Shown: positions 48,670 through 58,061, counted from the stretch's first letter. The stretch is 64,000 nucleotides of DNA from Brevibacillus sedimenti (GCF_020923495.1 NZ_CP064048.1:1614501-1678500), one strand, 5' to 3'. Notes: a model not told the origin generated them from the letters alone. Numbers and translations are program-made.

Positions 48670-50103
48670 ATGAGCCAGTTTGAAACCGTCATCGGCCTGG
48701 AAGTACACGCCGAGCTTTCCACCAACAGCAAAATCTTCTGCGGCTGCCCGACAGAGTTCGGTGCGCCGCCGAATACCCATACCTGCCCGATCTGCCTGGG
48801 GCATCCCGGCGTCCTGCCCGTCACCAACAAGCAGGCCGTGGAGTTCGCGATGAAGGCAGCGCTTGCGCTCAACTGCGAAATTTCCCGCGAAACCAAGTTT
48901 GACCGGAAAAACTACTTCTACCCGGACCTGCCCAAGGCGTATCAGATCTCCCAATTTGACCAGCCGATCGGCAAAAACGGCTGGATCGAGATCGAAGTCA
49001 ACGGGGAGAAAAAGCGGATCGGCATCACCCGCCTGCATCTGGAAGAGGACGCGGGCAAACTGACTCACAGCGACTTCGGCGATACGCTGGTCGACTTTAA
49101 CCGCGTCGGCGTGCCGCTGGTGGAGATTGTCTCCGAACCGGACATCCGCTCGCCTGAAGAGGCAAAGGCGTATCTAGAAAAGCTGAAGGCCATCCTGCAG
49201 TACACCGGCGTGTCGGACGTGCGCATGGAGCAGGGCTCGCTGCGCTGTGACGCCAACGTCTCCATCCGTCCGGTGGGCCAAAAGGAATTCGGCACCAAGA
49301 CGGAATTGAAAAACATGAACTCGTTCCGCAACGTGCAGGCGGCACTGGAGTACGAAGTGGAGCGGCAGAAGCAGGTCGTTCTCTCCGGCGGCACGGTCGT
49401 GCAGGAAACCCGCCGCTGGGACGAAACCAACCGGAAGACCCTCTCCATGCGGTCCAAGGAAGAGGCGCACGACTACCGCTACTTCCCGGACCCGGACCTG
49501 GTGCGGATGCAGATTTCCGAAGAGTGGATTGAAGCCGTGCGGGCTTCCATTCCGGAGCTGCCTGACGCTCGCCAGGCTCGCTACGTGAACGAATACGGCC
49601 TTCCGCAAAGCGACGCCGCCGTCATCACCATGTCCAAGGAAACGGCCGACTTCTTTGACGAAACCGTCAAGACGGGCGCTGATCCCAAAGCGGCCGCCAA
49701 CTGGCTGATGGTGGAACTGCTGGGCTATTTGAACGCCAACAACTTGACGTTGGCCGACGTGAAAATTACGCCGCACGGACTGGGCGAGATGATCAAGCTG
49801 ATCGAAAACGGCACGATTTCCTCCAAGATCGCCAAGACCGTCTTCAAGGAGATGGTGGAGACCGGCAAGGAGCCGAAACAGATCGTCGAGGAAAAAGGGC
49901 TGGTGCAGATCAGCGACGAAGGCGCCCTGCGCCAGATCGTCCAGGACGTGGTCAACGCCAACCCGCAGGCTGTCGCCGACTACAAGGCCGGCAACGAGAA
50001 GGCCGTCGCCTTTTTCGTCGGTCAGGTAATGAAGCAGACCCGCGGCAAAGCAAACCCGCCGATGGTCAACAAGCTCTTGCGGGAAGTGCTGCAAAACGCG
50101 TAA
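48670..50103 (+). CDS. gatB: Aspartyl/glutamyl-tRNA amidotransferase subunit B
   Basis: The kinase and tRNA-binding subunit, 477 residues. It starts with [27 protein letters not shown]. The Cys cluster with [13 protein letters not shown] binds zinc. [21 protein letters not shown] is the phosphorylation site region, and the C-terminal YqeY-like helical domain ends [16 protein letters not shown]. It starts 5 bases after gatA and ends the operon. Confidence 0.97.
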   Translation: MSQFETVIGLEVHAELSTNSKIFCGCPTEFGAPPNTHTCPICLGHPGVLPVTNKQAVEFAMKAALALNCEISRETKFDRKNYFYPDLPKAYQISQFDQPIGKNGWIEIEVNGEKKRIGITRLHLEEDAGKLTHSDFGDTLVDFNRVGVPLVEIVSEPDIRSPEEAKAYLEKLKAILQYTGVSDVRMEQGSLRCDANVSIRPVGQKEFGTKTELKNMNSFRNVQAALEYEVERQKQVVLSGGTVVQETRRWDETNRKTLSMRSKEEAHDYRYFPDPDLVRMQISEEWIEAVRASIPELPDARQARYVNEYGLPQSDAAVITMSKETADFFDETVKTGADPKAAANWLMVELLGYLNANNLTLADVKITPHGLGEMIKLIENGTISSKIAKTVFKEMVETGKEPKQIVEEKGLVQISDEGALRQIVQDVVNANPQAVADYKAGNEKAVAFFVGQVMKQTRGKANPPMVNKLLREVLQNA

Positions 50104-50122
50104 GATACAGACGGACAAAACA

Positions 50123-50159
50123 GGGACACGCTTTCTCATTGAGGAGCGTGTCCCTTTTT
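50123..50159 (+). terminator. Intrinsic terminator after gatB
   Basis: GGGACACGCT and AGCGTGTCCC form a perfect 10-bp stem followed by TTTTT. Confidence 0.93.
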
Positions 50160-50322
50160 GTTGCGCGGGAACAGAGATCCGCTCCTGGTATTTTGTCAGC
50201 GACCGATGGGCATTTTGCACCTGGGCAGAAGTAGTTAATCGTAGGATAAAGGTGAAAACCATTATGTATATCATCGGGACCCTGTCGGTGTGCAACGCTT
50301 TGGAATCCAACAGTATTCACCC

Positions 50323-50355
50323 AAAAAAATAACACCCGTTAATTGGGTGCTTTTT
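50323..50355. terminator. Bidirectional terminator at the edge of the AT-rich islet
   Basis: CACCC (50333-50337) and GGGTG (50345-50349) form a short stem with AAAAAAAT on the left and CTTTTT on the right. It could end the bacteriocin-like transcript, whose stop is about 90 bases away on the minus strand. Confidence 0.65.
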
Positions 50356-50444
50356 AATCAAATCGAGCGACGGGTAAACAAATCATAAATCAAGGGCATG
50401 CATGGACCTTCTCGTTCATTTACAGATGAACCTATTATTTGATG

Positions 50445-51032
50445 CTAAAAACAGTTAGCAACTACATTCGTGAGATTAAAGAAATCTAATAATGCATCCT
50501 TCACAGATTTAGATAATCCTTCAGAAGCTTTGTCCAAAGCTTTTGAAATTGATTTCTTTCTGGAAAAACCATTGTACCGGAATTCATCATAATATTTTTT
50601 TATCGTCTTTACTGCTTTTGTAGTTCCCCCAAGAGCTTTGATAGCTGATTTAATTTTTGTTATTTTAGTGAATGAAAATGCATTGGTTACCAAAGCTATT
50701 CCCACTGCAGCAATACATCCTGCAACGCTTCTGGAAACTTTAAGATTTGGTTTTACCTCGCTAAAGTGTAAATTATCTTCACTGTCTACAGTAACGTATA
50801 GTCCGGTTGTTTCCTGGAACCATATCGCAGTTGCTTGAGGGCCTTGATCCAAAACACTTTGTGGAATATCTTCAATCGCTTGAAGAATAACAGTGGTTTG
50901 ATCAAAGACTTCATTATCAATTAACTGTTCTGCTGGCAGGTTTTCATTCTCATCCGCATTGGCAACGTTAGGAACTACAGTAACAAAGAGACAAAATGAC
51001 AAGAAACACAACAGAAACTTTTTAACCTGCAA
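50445..51032 (-). CDS. Secreted bacteriocin-like precursor (closticin 574-like)
   Basis: A 195-residue precursor. Residues 1-26 form a Sec signal with a likely cut after NVANA. Residues 27-95 are acidic (ENENLPAEQ, IEDIPQSVLDQG, VDSEDNLHF). Residues 96-195 are basic and partly hydrophobic, with a Gly/Ala-rich segment (VAGCIAAVGIALVTNAFSF), then KITKIKSAIKALGGTTKAVKTI, and an exact Asn-Cys-Phe end. Only Cys106 and Cys194 lie in this C-terminal domain and could form a disulfide. This layout, the GG-x-xKA helix and the NCF terminus recall closticin 574 from Clostridium, an 82-residue bacteriocin cut from a larger Sec-exported precursor. The similarity is from memory and was not searched. TTG start with GAAGG 5 bases ahead. 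GC content is far below the neighbours, suggesting transfer. Confidence 0.65.
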   Translation of the reverse strand: MQVKKFLLCFLSFCLFVTVVPNVANADENENLPAEQLIDNEVFDQTTVILQAIEDIPQSVLDQGPQATAIWFQETTGLYVTVDSEDNLHFSEVKPNLKVSRSVAGCIAAVGIALVTNAFSFTKITKIKSAIKALGGTTKAVKTIKKYYDEFRYNGFSRKKSISKALDKASEGLSKSVKDALLDFFNLTNVVANCF

Positions 51033-51116
51033 AAGCCTTCTCTCCCTTACTAAAAATTATTACTCTGCGTAACTTAAACATATCAATAAAAATAGAATTT
51101 TTTCAAGAGTTTTTCG

Positions 51117-51122
51117 TATAAT
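51117..51122 (+). promoter_or_regulatory. -10 element of the small membrane protein gene
   Basis: A perfect TATAAT lies 28 bases before the ATG at 51150; the -35 region is weak. The transcript leader would be very short, starting just before the ribosome site. Confidence 0.45.
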
Positions 51123-51149
51123 ATTATACAGAAAAGGAGGATATTTGTA

Positions 51150-51323
51150 ATGAAAGACAATTTATCCCTGGTAGGCGCCATATGCCTGTTAATCGTGACG
51201 ATCGTTAATTTTTCGACTGACAATCAACTGATTACAGGAACAGTCGGCGGAATTCTATTTCTGTTTGTGTTGATTCTTAACATAAAATCAAGGCTGGATA
51301 ATAAAAAAGCAAACAAAAAGTAA
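51150..51323 (+). CDS. Small two-helix membrane protein, candidate immunity protein
   Basis: A 57-residue protein with GAAAAGGAGG 7 bases before its ATG. It has two hydrophobic segments (LVGAICLLIVTIVNF at about 7-21 and TGTVGGILFLFVLILNI at about 29-45) and a basic tail KSRLDNKKANKK, so both ends should be cytoplasmic. It is divergent from the bacteriocin-like gene, 117 bases away, and shares its low GC. Small membrane proteins with two to four helices often give self-immunity to class II-type bacteriocins, but no specific family was recognised. The role is inferred from position. Confidence 0.65.
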   Translation: MKDNLSLVGAICLLIVTIVNFSTDNQLITGTVGGILFLFVLILNIKSRLDNKKANKK

Positions 51324-51421
51324 CGAGGAGCGTTTTCAATCCTGAGAAGCATCTCTGACAGACCGGCTGCTGTTGTGTTGATACAAGCGTTTGCCGTCAA
51401 GGCAGGAAGTCCTTGTTTGAA

Positions 51422-51450
51422 TTGTAAGATTGTGCCCGCTCCCCTATAAT
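51422..51450 (+). promoter_or_regulatory. SigA-type promoter of the hypothetical gene at 51481
   Basis: TTGTAA (51422-51427), a 17-base spacer and a perfect TATAAT (51445-51450), with GGAGGAGG and an ATG at 51481 downstream. Confidence 0.65.
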
Positions 51451-51480
51451 GAAAAGGGACAATGTGTGGAGGAGGAGGGC

Positions 51481-51837
51481 ATGGAAATGAACATCGTGTC
51501 CGTCACGGGAGAAAGCGTGCCGCCGAGCAAAGGTGGGTCGCCTGCCGATACATTTGAACGATCCATCGCGACCTGTGAGGTGAACGGACAGCAGAGAACG
51601 GTCACCGTCACCTACGTTCGCTACTTTGAAAAGGTGCTGGCCGAGCGGGGCATCTACGATCAGGATGCGGAGGGCATTCCGGTCAACCGGCTGGTGGCCG
51701 TGCTCTTCTTGGAAAAACACCCGGATGAGCGGGGAAACCGCCACTACATCAACGACACCGACAAGTTTCTGTCGCTGTTTGCCGGATTTTCGCTGGAAGA
51801 TTTCAAACGAAAACACGTTGGATTATCCCTTGCGTAA
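51481..51837 (+). CDS. Hypothetical protein, 118 residues
   Basis: A soluble protein with no signal or membrane segment. It begins MEMNIVSVTGESVPPSKGG, and has a strand-rich region with ATCEVNGQQRTVTVTYVRYFEKVLAERGI, then INDTDKFLSLFAGFSLEDFKRKHVG. GGAGGAGG precedes the ATG at 51481. The composition is that of the host backbone, not the AT-rich islet. I do not recognise the family. It is followed by the NatA-type gene, which has its own ribosome site 133 bases later. Confidence 0.6.
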   Translation: MEMNIVSVTGESVPPSKGGSPADTFERSIATCEVNGQQRTVTVTYVRYFEKVLAERGIYDQDAEGIPVNRLVAVLFLEKHPDERGNRHYINDTDKFLSLFAGFSLEDFKRKHVGLSLA

Positions 51838-51970
51838 CTTGCAAGGGTTTTCTTTTATTTGTCCGTATACCGTACTCTCAGGGGACATCGGCCAGTTGAT
51901 TTCATATATAATGGATGATAAGCCAAATATTCTCGTGGTGTTGCTAGTGGATCAGAAAGGAGAGCAGTCA

Positions 51971-52699
51971 GTGATCGAAGTAGATCAGGTCAGCAAACGA
52001 TTTGGCAACGTCGCGGCAGTGCGGAACGTGACGTTTTCCGTCTCCTCCGGCGAAGTGTACGGGCTGCTCGGTGAAAACGGCGCAGGCAAAACGACGACGA
52101 TGCGCATGATGGCGACCATCCTGCAGCCAACCGAGGGAGATATTCGAATCGGGGGATATTCTGTCCGCACCCAGCCGGTGGAAGTTCGCCGGCGTATCGG
52201 CATTCTGTTCGGGGGTGACGTGGGCCTGTACAACCGGCTGACGGCGCGGGAAAACATCGCCTATTTCGGCAGGCTGTACGGTCTGACGGGGCCGCGCCTG
52301 GACCAACGCATCGATCAGTTGAGCCGGATGCTTCAAATGGAGGCGTTTATCGATCGGCGGGTCGGCGGGTTTTCCCGGGGGATGAAGCAAAAAGTAGCGA
52401 TCGCCCGCACACTGGTGCACGATCCTGACGTGATACTGCTGGACGAACCGACGACCGGACTGGATGTGACGGCGGCCAACATGTTTCGGCGCATGGTGAC
52501 GATGCTCCGGGAAGAGGGAAAGACTATCCTGTTCTCCAGCCACAATATGGGGGAAATTGAAAAGCTGTGCAGCCGCATCGCGATCATTCACAAGGGAAGC
52601 ATCCGCTATGCGGGTACGGTGGCAGCGCTTCGAGAGCGCTGCGGCATGAATGACTTGGACGATATCTTCATGGCGATGGTCGAGGAGGGCAGACATTGA
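51971..52699 (+). CDS. natA: ABC transporter ATPase, NatA-like
   Basis: A 242-residue ATPase of the exporter (DrrA/NatA) class. Walker A is GENGAGKTTTMRMM, with VGGFSRGMKQKVAIARTLVHDP as signature (GFSRGMKQK), Walker B VILLDEPTTGLD and H-loop FSSHNMGE. NatA partners NatB to expel Na+ or small cations in Bacillus. The GTG at 51971 follows AAAGGAG. It shares one base with the natB start. Confidence 0.85.
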   Translation: MIEVDQVSKRFGNVAAVRNVTFSVSSGEVYGLLGENGAGKTTTMRMMATILQPTEGDIRIGGYSVRTQPVEVRRRIGILFGGDVGLYNRLTARENIAYFGRLYGLTGPRLDQRIDQLSRMLQMEAFIDRRVGGFSRGMKQKVAIARTLVHDPDVILLDEPTTGLDVTAANMFRRMVTMLREEGKTILFSSHNMGEIEKLCSRIAIIHKGSIRYAGTVAALRERCGMNDLDDIFMAMVEEGRH

Positions 52700-53877
52700 T
52701 GGACAAAAATGTCGTGTGGACCATATTCGCCAAGGAGATGCTCGATCTGCTGCGTGACCGCAAGACCTTGATCGGCACGTTTCTCATACCGCTTGTCGTG
52801 ATACCGTTTGTGTTCTTTTTGCTCAGCATGTCGTACAGCAACGTGGAAAAGGAAGCGCGCTCCTACGTACCGATCGCCGTTGAAGGCACGTCGAAACTGG
52901 TGGATCATCTCCGCTCTCAGCCAGGCGTCCGCATCCTGTCGCCGGACAGACCGATGGAGGCGCTGAAGGCGGGAGAACTGCGGGCAATTGTGACCATCCC
53001 TGATCATTTCGACCAGGTACTGCGGAGCGGGGGGAGAGTCCAGCTGCATGTCGCCTACGACAACACCAACCAAAAGTCGGTGTACGCAAAAAGCGTGATC
53101 GACAGCGCAGTGCAGCAGTACAGCTCCGACATCGTCAGCATGCGGCTCAGGCAGGCGGGTTTGTCTGTGGAAGCGATCGAGCCAATTGAAACGACGTACG
53201 AAAACGCTGCGTCCGACGAACGGCAGACCGGCGGCATTCTGGCCGGGATCATTCCCCTGATGGTGGTGCTGTCGCTCGCTTCCGGCGGGGTGGCGGCCGC
53301 CACCGATCTGGTCGCCGGCGAAAAAGAGCGGGGCACGCTGGAATCGCTGTTGACCACTCCGATTGCTGCCAACCAGATCCTGACGGCCAAGCTGCTGGCG
53401 GTCATGGTGATGAGCTGCATCAGCGCCACCGCCTCGCTGCTGTCCCTCTCGTTTGTGTTTCGGTGGGGACCTCTGAAGGTGGACGGGACCGACCTTTCTT
53501 TCGGCTTTTTGTCCCCGGCCTCACTTGCAGTGCTGGCGGCGACCATTGTGCTGCTGGCCGCCTTGTTCGCTGGGCTGGAGCTGACGCTCAGCACCGTCGC
53601 CAAATCGTTTAAGGAGGGGCAGACCTACATGACCGGCGTCGTCATCCTGGCGATGATTCCGTCCTACATGTTGATGCCCATCCACCCTGTAGACATTCCT
53701 GCGCTGTACTACGTCTTGCCGGTCTTCAACGGGGTGGCCTTGTGCAAGGAGGCGTTTTACGGTGAGGTCGATCCCTTGCACACCTTGATCGGACTGGGGA
53801 CGTCGCTGCTCTACGTGACCGCCATCATCGCCGCGACCGCCCGTCTGTTCCGCCGGGAAGGAGCGGTCGTGAGATAG
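52699..53877 (+). CDS. natB: ABC-2 type permease, NatB-like
   Basis: A 392-residue ABC-2 permease. The N-terminal KEMLDLLRDRKTLIGTFLIPLVVIPFVFFLLS contains TM1. A large extracellular domain of about 130 residues follows, with five more membrane segments after residue 175. LVAGEKERGTLESLLTTPIAANQILTAKL is the conserved cytoplasmic segment after TM2. It resembles NatB (Na+ extrusion), but other ABC-2 exporters cannot be excluded. The ATG overlaps the natA stop (TGATG). Confidence 0.83.
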   Translation: MDKNVVWTIFAKEMLDLLRDRKTLIGTFLIPLVVIPFVFFLLSMSYSNVEKEARSYVPIAVEGTSKLVDHLRSQPGVRILSPDRPMEALKAGELRAIVTIPDHFDQVLRSGGRVQLHVAYDNTNQKSVYAKSVIDSAVQQYSSDIVSMRLRQAGLSVEAIEPIETTYENAASDERQTGGILAGIIPLMVVLSLASGGVAAATDLVAGEKERGTLESLLTTPIAANQILTAKLLAVMVMSCISATASLLSLSFVFRWGPLKVDGTDLSFGFLSPASLAVLAATIVLLAALFAGLELTLSTVAKSFKEGQTYMTGVVILAMIPSYMLMPIHPVDIPALYYVLPVFNGVALCKEAFYGEVDPLHTLIGLGTSLLYVTAIIAATARLFRREGAVVR

Positions 53878-53892
53878 TTCGTGAGATATTGA

Positions 53893-53951
53893 CGCCGGGC
53901 GGCGGATGCCGTTCAATGTCGGCAGTTCGCTTGGCCCGGCGCACCTTTTTT
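53893..53951 (+). terminator. Terminator after natB
   Basis: CGCCGGGC (53893-53900) pairs with GCCCGGCG (53934-53941) across a long loop, followed by CACCTTTTTT. Confidence 0.7.
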
Positions 53952-54001
53952 GTCTTCGCCGTTCAGCAGCAGTTGCGGTGAGAGGGGATACGGCATGCTG
54001 C

Positions 54002-54991
54002 CTACTTAACCACGGAGTCGCTTATCACCAGGGAGTCGCGAATCAGCCAACCGGCGCCGATTACACCGGCATCGTTGCCCAACGTTGCGGGCAGGATTTC
54101 GGTCGACTCCGCTACGTGAGAGAACGGAACAAACCGGCGGAACGACTCGCGCACCCGGGAAAAGAGAAACTCGCCGGCTGCCGCGACGCCGCCCCCGATA
54201 ATGAACTTGGCCGGGTTGAGTGTAGCCGCCAGATGGGAGAGGGCCAGACCCAGATAGAAAGCGACTTGGTCGGTGATCGCCAGGGCGGCAGCATCTCCCG
54301 CCTTGGCAGCATCCAAGACGTCCTTGGCCTTGATGTCGCCTTGGCGGGCGAGTGTTTCTGCCAGGAGCGGGCTTGTCCCCTCTTGCGCGGCTTTTAGGCC
54401 TTCACGGATGATCGCGGTGGCGGAGGCGTACGTCTCCAGACAGCCGGTCTTGCCGCAGTTGCAGGCCGGACCTCCCTCGGGCACCATCGTGATGTGGCCG
54501 ATTTCACCGCCTACGCCATGGATGCCGTTGACCACCTTGCCGTGCAGGATCACGCCGCCGCCAACGCCAGTGCCCAGTGTGATCAGAACCATATCTTTGG
54601 CACCCTGTCCGGACCCCCGCCACATCTCGCCAAGCGCGGCAGTGTTGGCGTCGTTGTCGACAGCCACCGGCAGGCCGATGAGCGCTTGCAGTTTGTCGCG
54701 CAGCGGTACGGGGCGCTTCCAGTGCAGGTTTACCGCTTGATAGACGATGCCGTTGGCCGCGTCGACCGGACCGGGAATCCCTACGCCGATGCCGGCCACC
54801 TGTTCCTTGGAAAAGCCATGCTGGTGCAACATGCTCGTTGCCATGTCCACCACTTTTTGCAGGACGCTGTCTTCGCCGTCCGCCACGGGTGTCGGCTCCT
54901 GGGTTTTGGCAAGGATGTTGCCCTCCGTGTCGAGCAGGGCCATTTTGATTGCTGTTCCTCCTACGTCAACGCCTACGATGATGGGTTTCAC
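54002..54991 (-). CDS. glcK: ROK family glucokinase
   Basis: A 329-residue cytoplasmic sugar kinase that phosphorylates glucose. The N-terminal phosphate loop is VGVDVGGTAIKMALLD. AVDNDANTAALGE has the catalytic Asp, and GEIGHITMVPEGGPACNCGKTGCLETYAS is the ROK zinc motif with three Cys and one His. The C-terminal half has GGGVAAAGEFLFS. The GTG start follows GGAGGAG. The Bacillus glcK type is the closest match; it is convergent to natB. Confidence 0.92.
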   Translation of the reverse strand: MKPIIVGVDVGGTAIKMALLDTEGNILAKTQEPTPVADGEDSVLQKVVDMATSMLHQHGFSKEQVAGIGVGIPGPVDAANGIVYQAVNLHWKRPVPLRDKLQALIGLPVAVDNDANTAALGEMWRGSGQGAKDMVLITLGTGVGGGVILHGKVVNGIHGVGGEIGHITMVPEGGPACNCGKTGCLETYASATAIIREGLKAAQEGTSPLLAETLARQGDIKAKDVLDAAKAGDAAALAITDQVAFYLGLALSHLAATLNPAKFIIGGGVAAAGEFLFSRVRESFRRFVPFSHVAESTEILPATLGNDAGVIGAGWLIRDSLVISDSVVK

Positions 54992-55141
54992 ACAAGCTCC
55001 TCCTATCTCCTCCGATTGTAATCTTTTCCTATCCTCTTATGATAACATGTCGGGTACAGCATAGCGATTCCCAAAAATGGCTATACAGGATATGATGAAA
55101 AGAGAGAAGCCATGAGCGAGTACAGGAAGAAGGGACATGCG

Positions 55142-56032
55142 TTGAAACGTGCCAGATTGATTTACAACCCCAGCTCCGGCCGGGAAATCGTGCGCCGGCG
55201 GCTGCCGGACATTCTGGAACTGCTGGAGTCTGCCGGCTACGAGACGTCGTGCTACGCGACAAAAGGGGAAGACGACGCCACCGAAGAAGCGGAACGGGCG
55301 GTCAAGCGCGGCTTTGACGTGATCATCGCCGCCGGCGGAGACGGCACCATCTACGAGGTGGTGAACGGCATGGCCGGAAAGCCCGCACGGCCCGCTCTCG
55401 GCATCATCCCCTGCGGAACGAGCAACGATTTTGCGCGTGCTCTCGGCATTCCCAAATCAATTACTCGTTCCTGCAAGATCATCGCAGCAGGAAAGCGGAA
55501 GCGGGTGGACGTCGGCCGCATCAACAACCGGTATTTTATCAACATCGCCGGCGGCGGGTCGCTGACCAACCTGACCTACGAAGTGCCCAGCAAGCTGAAA
55601 ACCCTTCTGGGCCAATTGGCTTACTATGTCAAGGGACTGGAAAAGCTGCCGTCGCTTCATCCCATCCGCGTCAAACTGGAGACGCGGGACAAAGTGCTGG
55701 TCGACGAAGAAATCATGATTTTCCTGATCACCAACAGCCATTCGGTCGGCGGTTTCGACCGGCTTGCCCCCAACGCCGACATCTCCGACGGCAAGCTGGA
55801 TTTGATCGTCGTCAAAAAAGTTGGCCTGGGCGATTTTATCCGCCTGGCGGCACAGGCTATACGAGGGGAGCATGTAAAAGACCCCAACCTGCTGTATTTT
55901 CAAACCGACTACATCAAGGCGACATCCCCGTCAGGCGAGACGGTTCAGCTCAATCTGGACGGGGAACTGGGCGGCGAGCTTCCGTGCGTATGCGAAGCGC
56001 TGCCAGGGCATCTCGAATTGTTTGTACCGTGA
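55142..56032 (+). CDS. dgkB: Diacylglycerol kinase DgkB
   Basis: DgkB phosphorylates diacylglycerol from lipoteichoic acid synthesis back to phosphatidic acid. The sequence KRARLIYNPSSGRE, the nucleotide motif AAGGDGTIYEVVNG and PCGTSNDFARALG define the family, and the C-terminal NLDGELGGELPC is typical. The TTG at 55142 is preferred because AAGGG lies 7 bases ahead and the B. subtilis protein also starts at KRAR; an ATG at 55112 would add ten residues. It lies next to rlmCD, as dgkB (yerQ)-yefA does in B. subtilis. Confidence 0.93.
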   Translation: MKRARLIYNPSSGREIVRRRLPDILELLESAGYETSCYATKGEDDATEEAERAVKRGFDVIIAAGGDGTIYEVVNGMAGKPARPALGIIPCGTSNDFARALGIPKSITRSCKIIAAGKRKRVDVGRINNRYFINIAGGGSLTNLTYEVPSKLKTLLGQLAYYVKGLEKLPSLHPIRVKLETRDKVLVDEEIMIFLITNSHSVGGFDRLAPNADISDGKLDLIVVKKVGLGDFIRLAAQAIRGEHVKDPNLLYFQTDYIKATSPSGETVQLNLDGELGGELPCVCEALPGHLELFVP

Positions 56033-56125
56033 GCCAGTGAGGTCAGGCCCCTCGCCATGACGCGGTCAAAGGCGGCGGGGAACCCCTTCTGTTTTTCAGT
56101 ATGAAAGTGAAAAGGAGCAACAGTA

Positions 56126-57562
56126 GTGGCCAAGACAGCAAAGAAGCGACGCGGAACGGCGGTCAAGCCGGAGCTTGACCTGCCGGTCCGCGTCGGACAA
56201 ACCGTAGAAGTGGAGATAACCGGACTCAATCACGAAGGTGCAGGCGTCGGCCGGGTGGACGGCTACACCCTGTTCGTGCAGGGAGCGCTGGCCGGAGAGC
56301 GGGTGCGTGCACGGATAGAGCACGTGAAAAAAAGCTACGGCTTTGCCTCGCTGCTGGACGTGATCGAAGCCAGTCCGCACCGCGCCCAGCCGCCCTGTCC
56401 GGTGTATGACCGTTGCGGCGGCTGTTCGCTGCAGCACCTCGCCTATGAGGAGCAGATCCGGCACAAGCAGCAGATCGTCAAAGACAACCTGCGCCGGATT
56501 GGCGGCTTTCCCGTGGACGGGGAAGGAGCGGTCGTCGTCCATCCGACGATCGGGATGAGCGATCCGTGGCGCTACCGCAACAAAGCCCAGGTGCCGATCG
56601 GCGAGCAGAATGGGGCGCTGGTGGGCGGCTTTTACGCCGAGCGCTCCCACGAGATTGTCGACATGGACGAATGCCTGATCCAGCACCCGGCCAACGACGA
56701 AGCGGTCGCCGCCGTCAAGCGGATCGCCGCCCGGCTGGGCATCCAGCCGTATGATGAAGTGCGCCATACCGGCCTCCTGCGCCATGTGGTGGCCAAGGTG
56801 GGGGCGCGTACAGGCGAAGTGATGGTGGTGCTGGTGACGACAGAGGAATTCATCCCGCAGCGAGAGATGCTGATCGAGTCCATCCGCGCCCAGGTGCCGG
56901 GTGTGACCAGCATCGTGCAAAACATCAACCCGGACAAGACCAATGTCATTTTCGGCAAAACGTCGATTACGCTTTGGGGCAGCGACGTGATCTACGACTA
57001 CATTGGCCCGATCAAATTTGCCATCTCTACCCGCTCGTTCTACCAGGTGAATCCGGTGCAGACGGAAGTGCTGTACAACAAAACACTGGAGTACGTCGGC
57101 GCCACCGGGACAGAAACGGTGATCGACGCCTATTGCGGCATCGGGACAATTTCGCTCTTTCTGGCGCAAAAATCCCGTCACGTCTACGGCGTGGAGATCG
57201 TGCCGGAAGCGATCGCCGACGCCAAGCGCAATGCCGAACTGAACGGCATCGCCAACGTCACCTTTGAAACCGGCCCGGCCGAGGTGGTCATCCCTGCGTG
57301 GAAAGACCAGGGCATCCGCCCCGACGTGATCGTCGTCGACCCGCCGCGCAAAGGCTGCGACGAGGCGCTGTTGACAACCATTTTGCAGATGAAACCGCAG
57401 CGGGTGGTGTACGTCTCCTGCAACCCGTCGACGCTGGCCCGGGATTTGAAGGTGCTGGCGGAGCTGTACGAGCTGAAGGAAGTGCAGCCGGTGGATATGT
57501 TCCCGCATACGGGGCATGTGGAGGTGATAGTAAAACTTGAAAGAAAAGATACAGTCAACTAA
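56126..57562 (+). CDS. rlmCD: 23S rRNA (uracil-C5) methyltransferase RlmCD
   Basis: A 478-residue RNA methyltransferase that makes m5U in 23S rRNA (both sites in Bacillus). An N-terminal TRAM domain (LPVRVGQTVEVEITGLNHEGAGVGRVDGY) is followed by an Fe-S cluster motif (CPVYDRCGGCSLQH). The AdoMet fold has VIDAYCGIGTISLFLA and DPPRKGCDEALL. The catalytic Cys is in VVYVSCNPSTLARDL. GTG start with AAAGGAGC ahead. Its stop lies inside a short inverted repeat that appears to be the attachment site of the mobile element downstream. Confidence 0.95.
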   Translation: MAKTAKKRRGTAVKPELDLPVRVGQTVEVEITGLNHEGAGVGRVDGYTLFVQGALAGERVRARIEHVKKSYGFASLLDVIEASPHRAQPPCPVYDRCGGCSLQHLAYEEQIRHKQQIVKDNLRRIGGFPVDGEGAVVVHPTIGMSDPWRYRNKAQVPIGEQNGALVGGFYAERSHEIVDMDECLIQHPANDEAVAAVKRIAARLGIQPYDEVRHTGLLRHVVAKVGARTGEVMVVLVTTEEFIPQREMLIESIRAQVPGVTSIVQNINPDKTNVIFGKTSITLWGSDVIYDYIGPIKFAISTRSFYQVNPVQTEVLYNKTLEYVGATGTETVIDAYCGIGTISLFLAQKSRHVYGVEIVPEAIADAKRNAELNGIANVTFETGPAEVVIPAWKDQGIRPDVIVVDPPRKGCDEALLTTILQMKPQRVVYVSCNPSTLARDLKVLAELYELKEVQPVDMFPHTGHVEVIVKLERKDTVN

Positions 57563-57568
57563 ACTGTA
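57550..57568. other. Candidate attachment site (attL) of the integrated element
   Basis: TACAGT and ACTGTA form a 6-bp inverted repeat with a 7-base centre that holds the rlmCD stop codon. The serine recombinase gene ends 2 bases beyond it. Small dyads of this kind are typical crossover sites for large serine recombinases, and the 3' end of rumA/rlmCD-type genes is a known integration site for several conjugative elements. The matching right site is outside the window. Confidence 0.5.
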
Positions 57569-58053
57569 CCTAATTTAAGGGGAGAGGGTGGGAAAGATTG
57601 TAGTGAATCTTAATCTTTCCGCCCTCGAATACTTCAATTTTGTGGATAAGCCTTTGCAGAACCTGCTTTAATACTTGTTCATCATCAATGTCAAGCTTAA
57701 TGAAGCGTTCAACTTCTTTCATAAAGGCTTGCAACTGTTCATTAAAGTCTTTTCTTGATTCTAAAGCGGATTTCAGTTCAGCCTTCTTGTTCGCTAGGGC
57801 TTGCTGTTGTTTGGAAATACGTTCATTTTGCTGTTTGAATTGTTCTGTAGTTATCGCCCCCTCAACATGAAGACCTAACAACTTGTCAAAGCGTTTGTCT
57901 AGTTCAACTAACTGTTTGTCAATCCGCTTCAGTTCTCTTCTGATAGAGGACTGTAAAATGTTAGCTTTTTCCTCAGCCAGTCCGTAAAAGCGTTCTATTC
58001 TTACACTGTCCTGTATTAACGCTCTGAGGTCATTTTTGACCGCTTGTAATAAG

Positions 58054-58061
58054 GCTTGTTC
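58054..58061. repeat. Target-site duplication, left copy (IS256-type)
   Basis: GCTTGTTC is repeated exactly at 59405-59412. Both copies are within the recombinase gene and their reading frame agrees across the insertion. Confidence 0.9.

Larger units (their letters stand above)
50104..50444. other. Intergenic region between gatB and the bacteriocin-like gene
   Basis: Apart from two terminators (50123-50159 and 50323-50355) nothing gene-like was seen. Base composition shifts here from GC-rich to AT-rich, marking the left edge of the AT-rich islet at about 50320. Confidence 0.6.
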
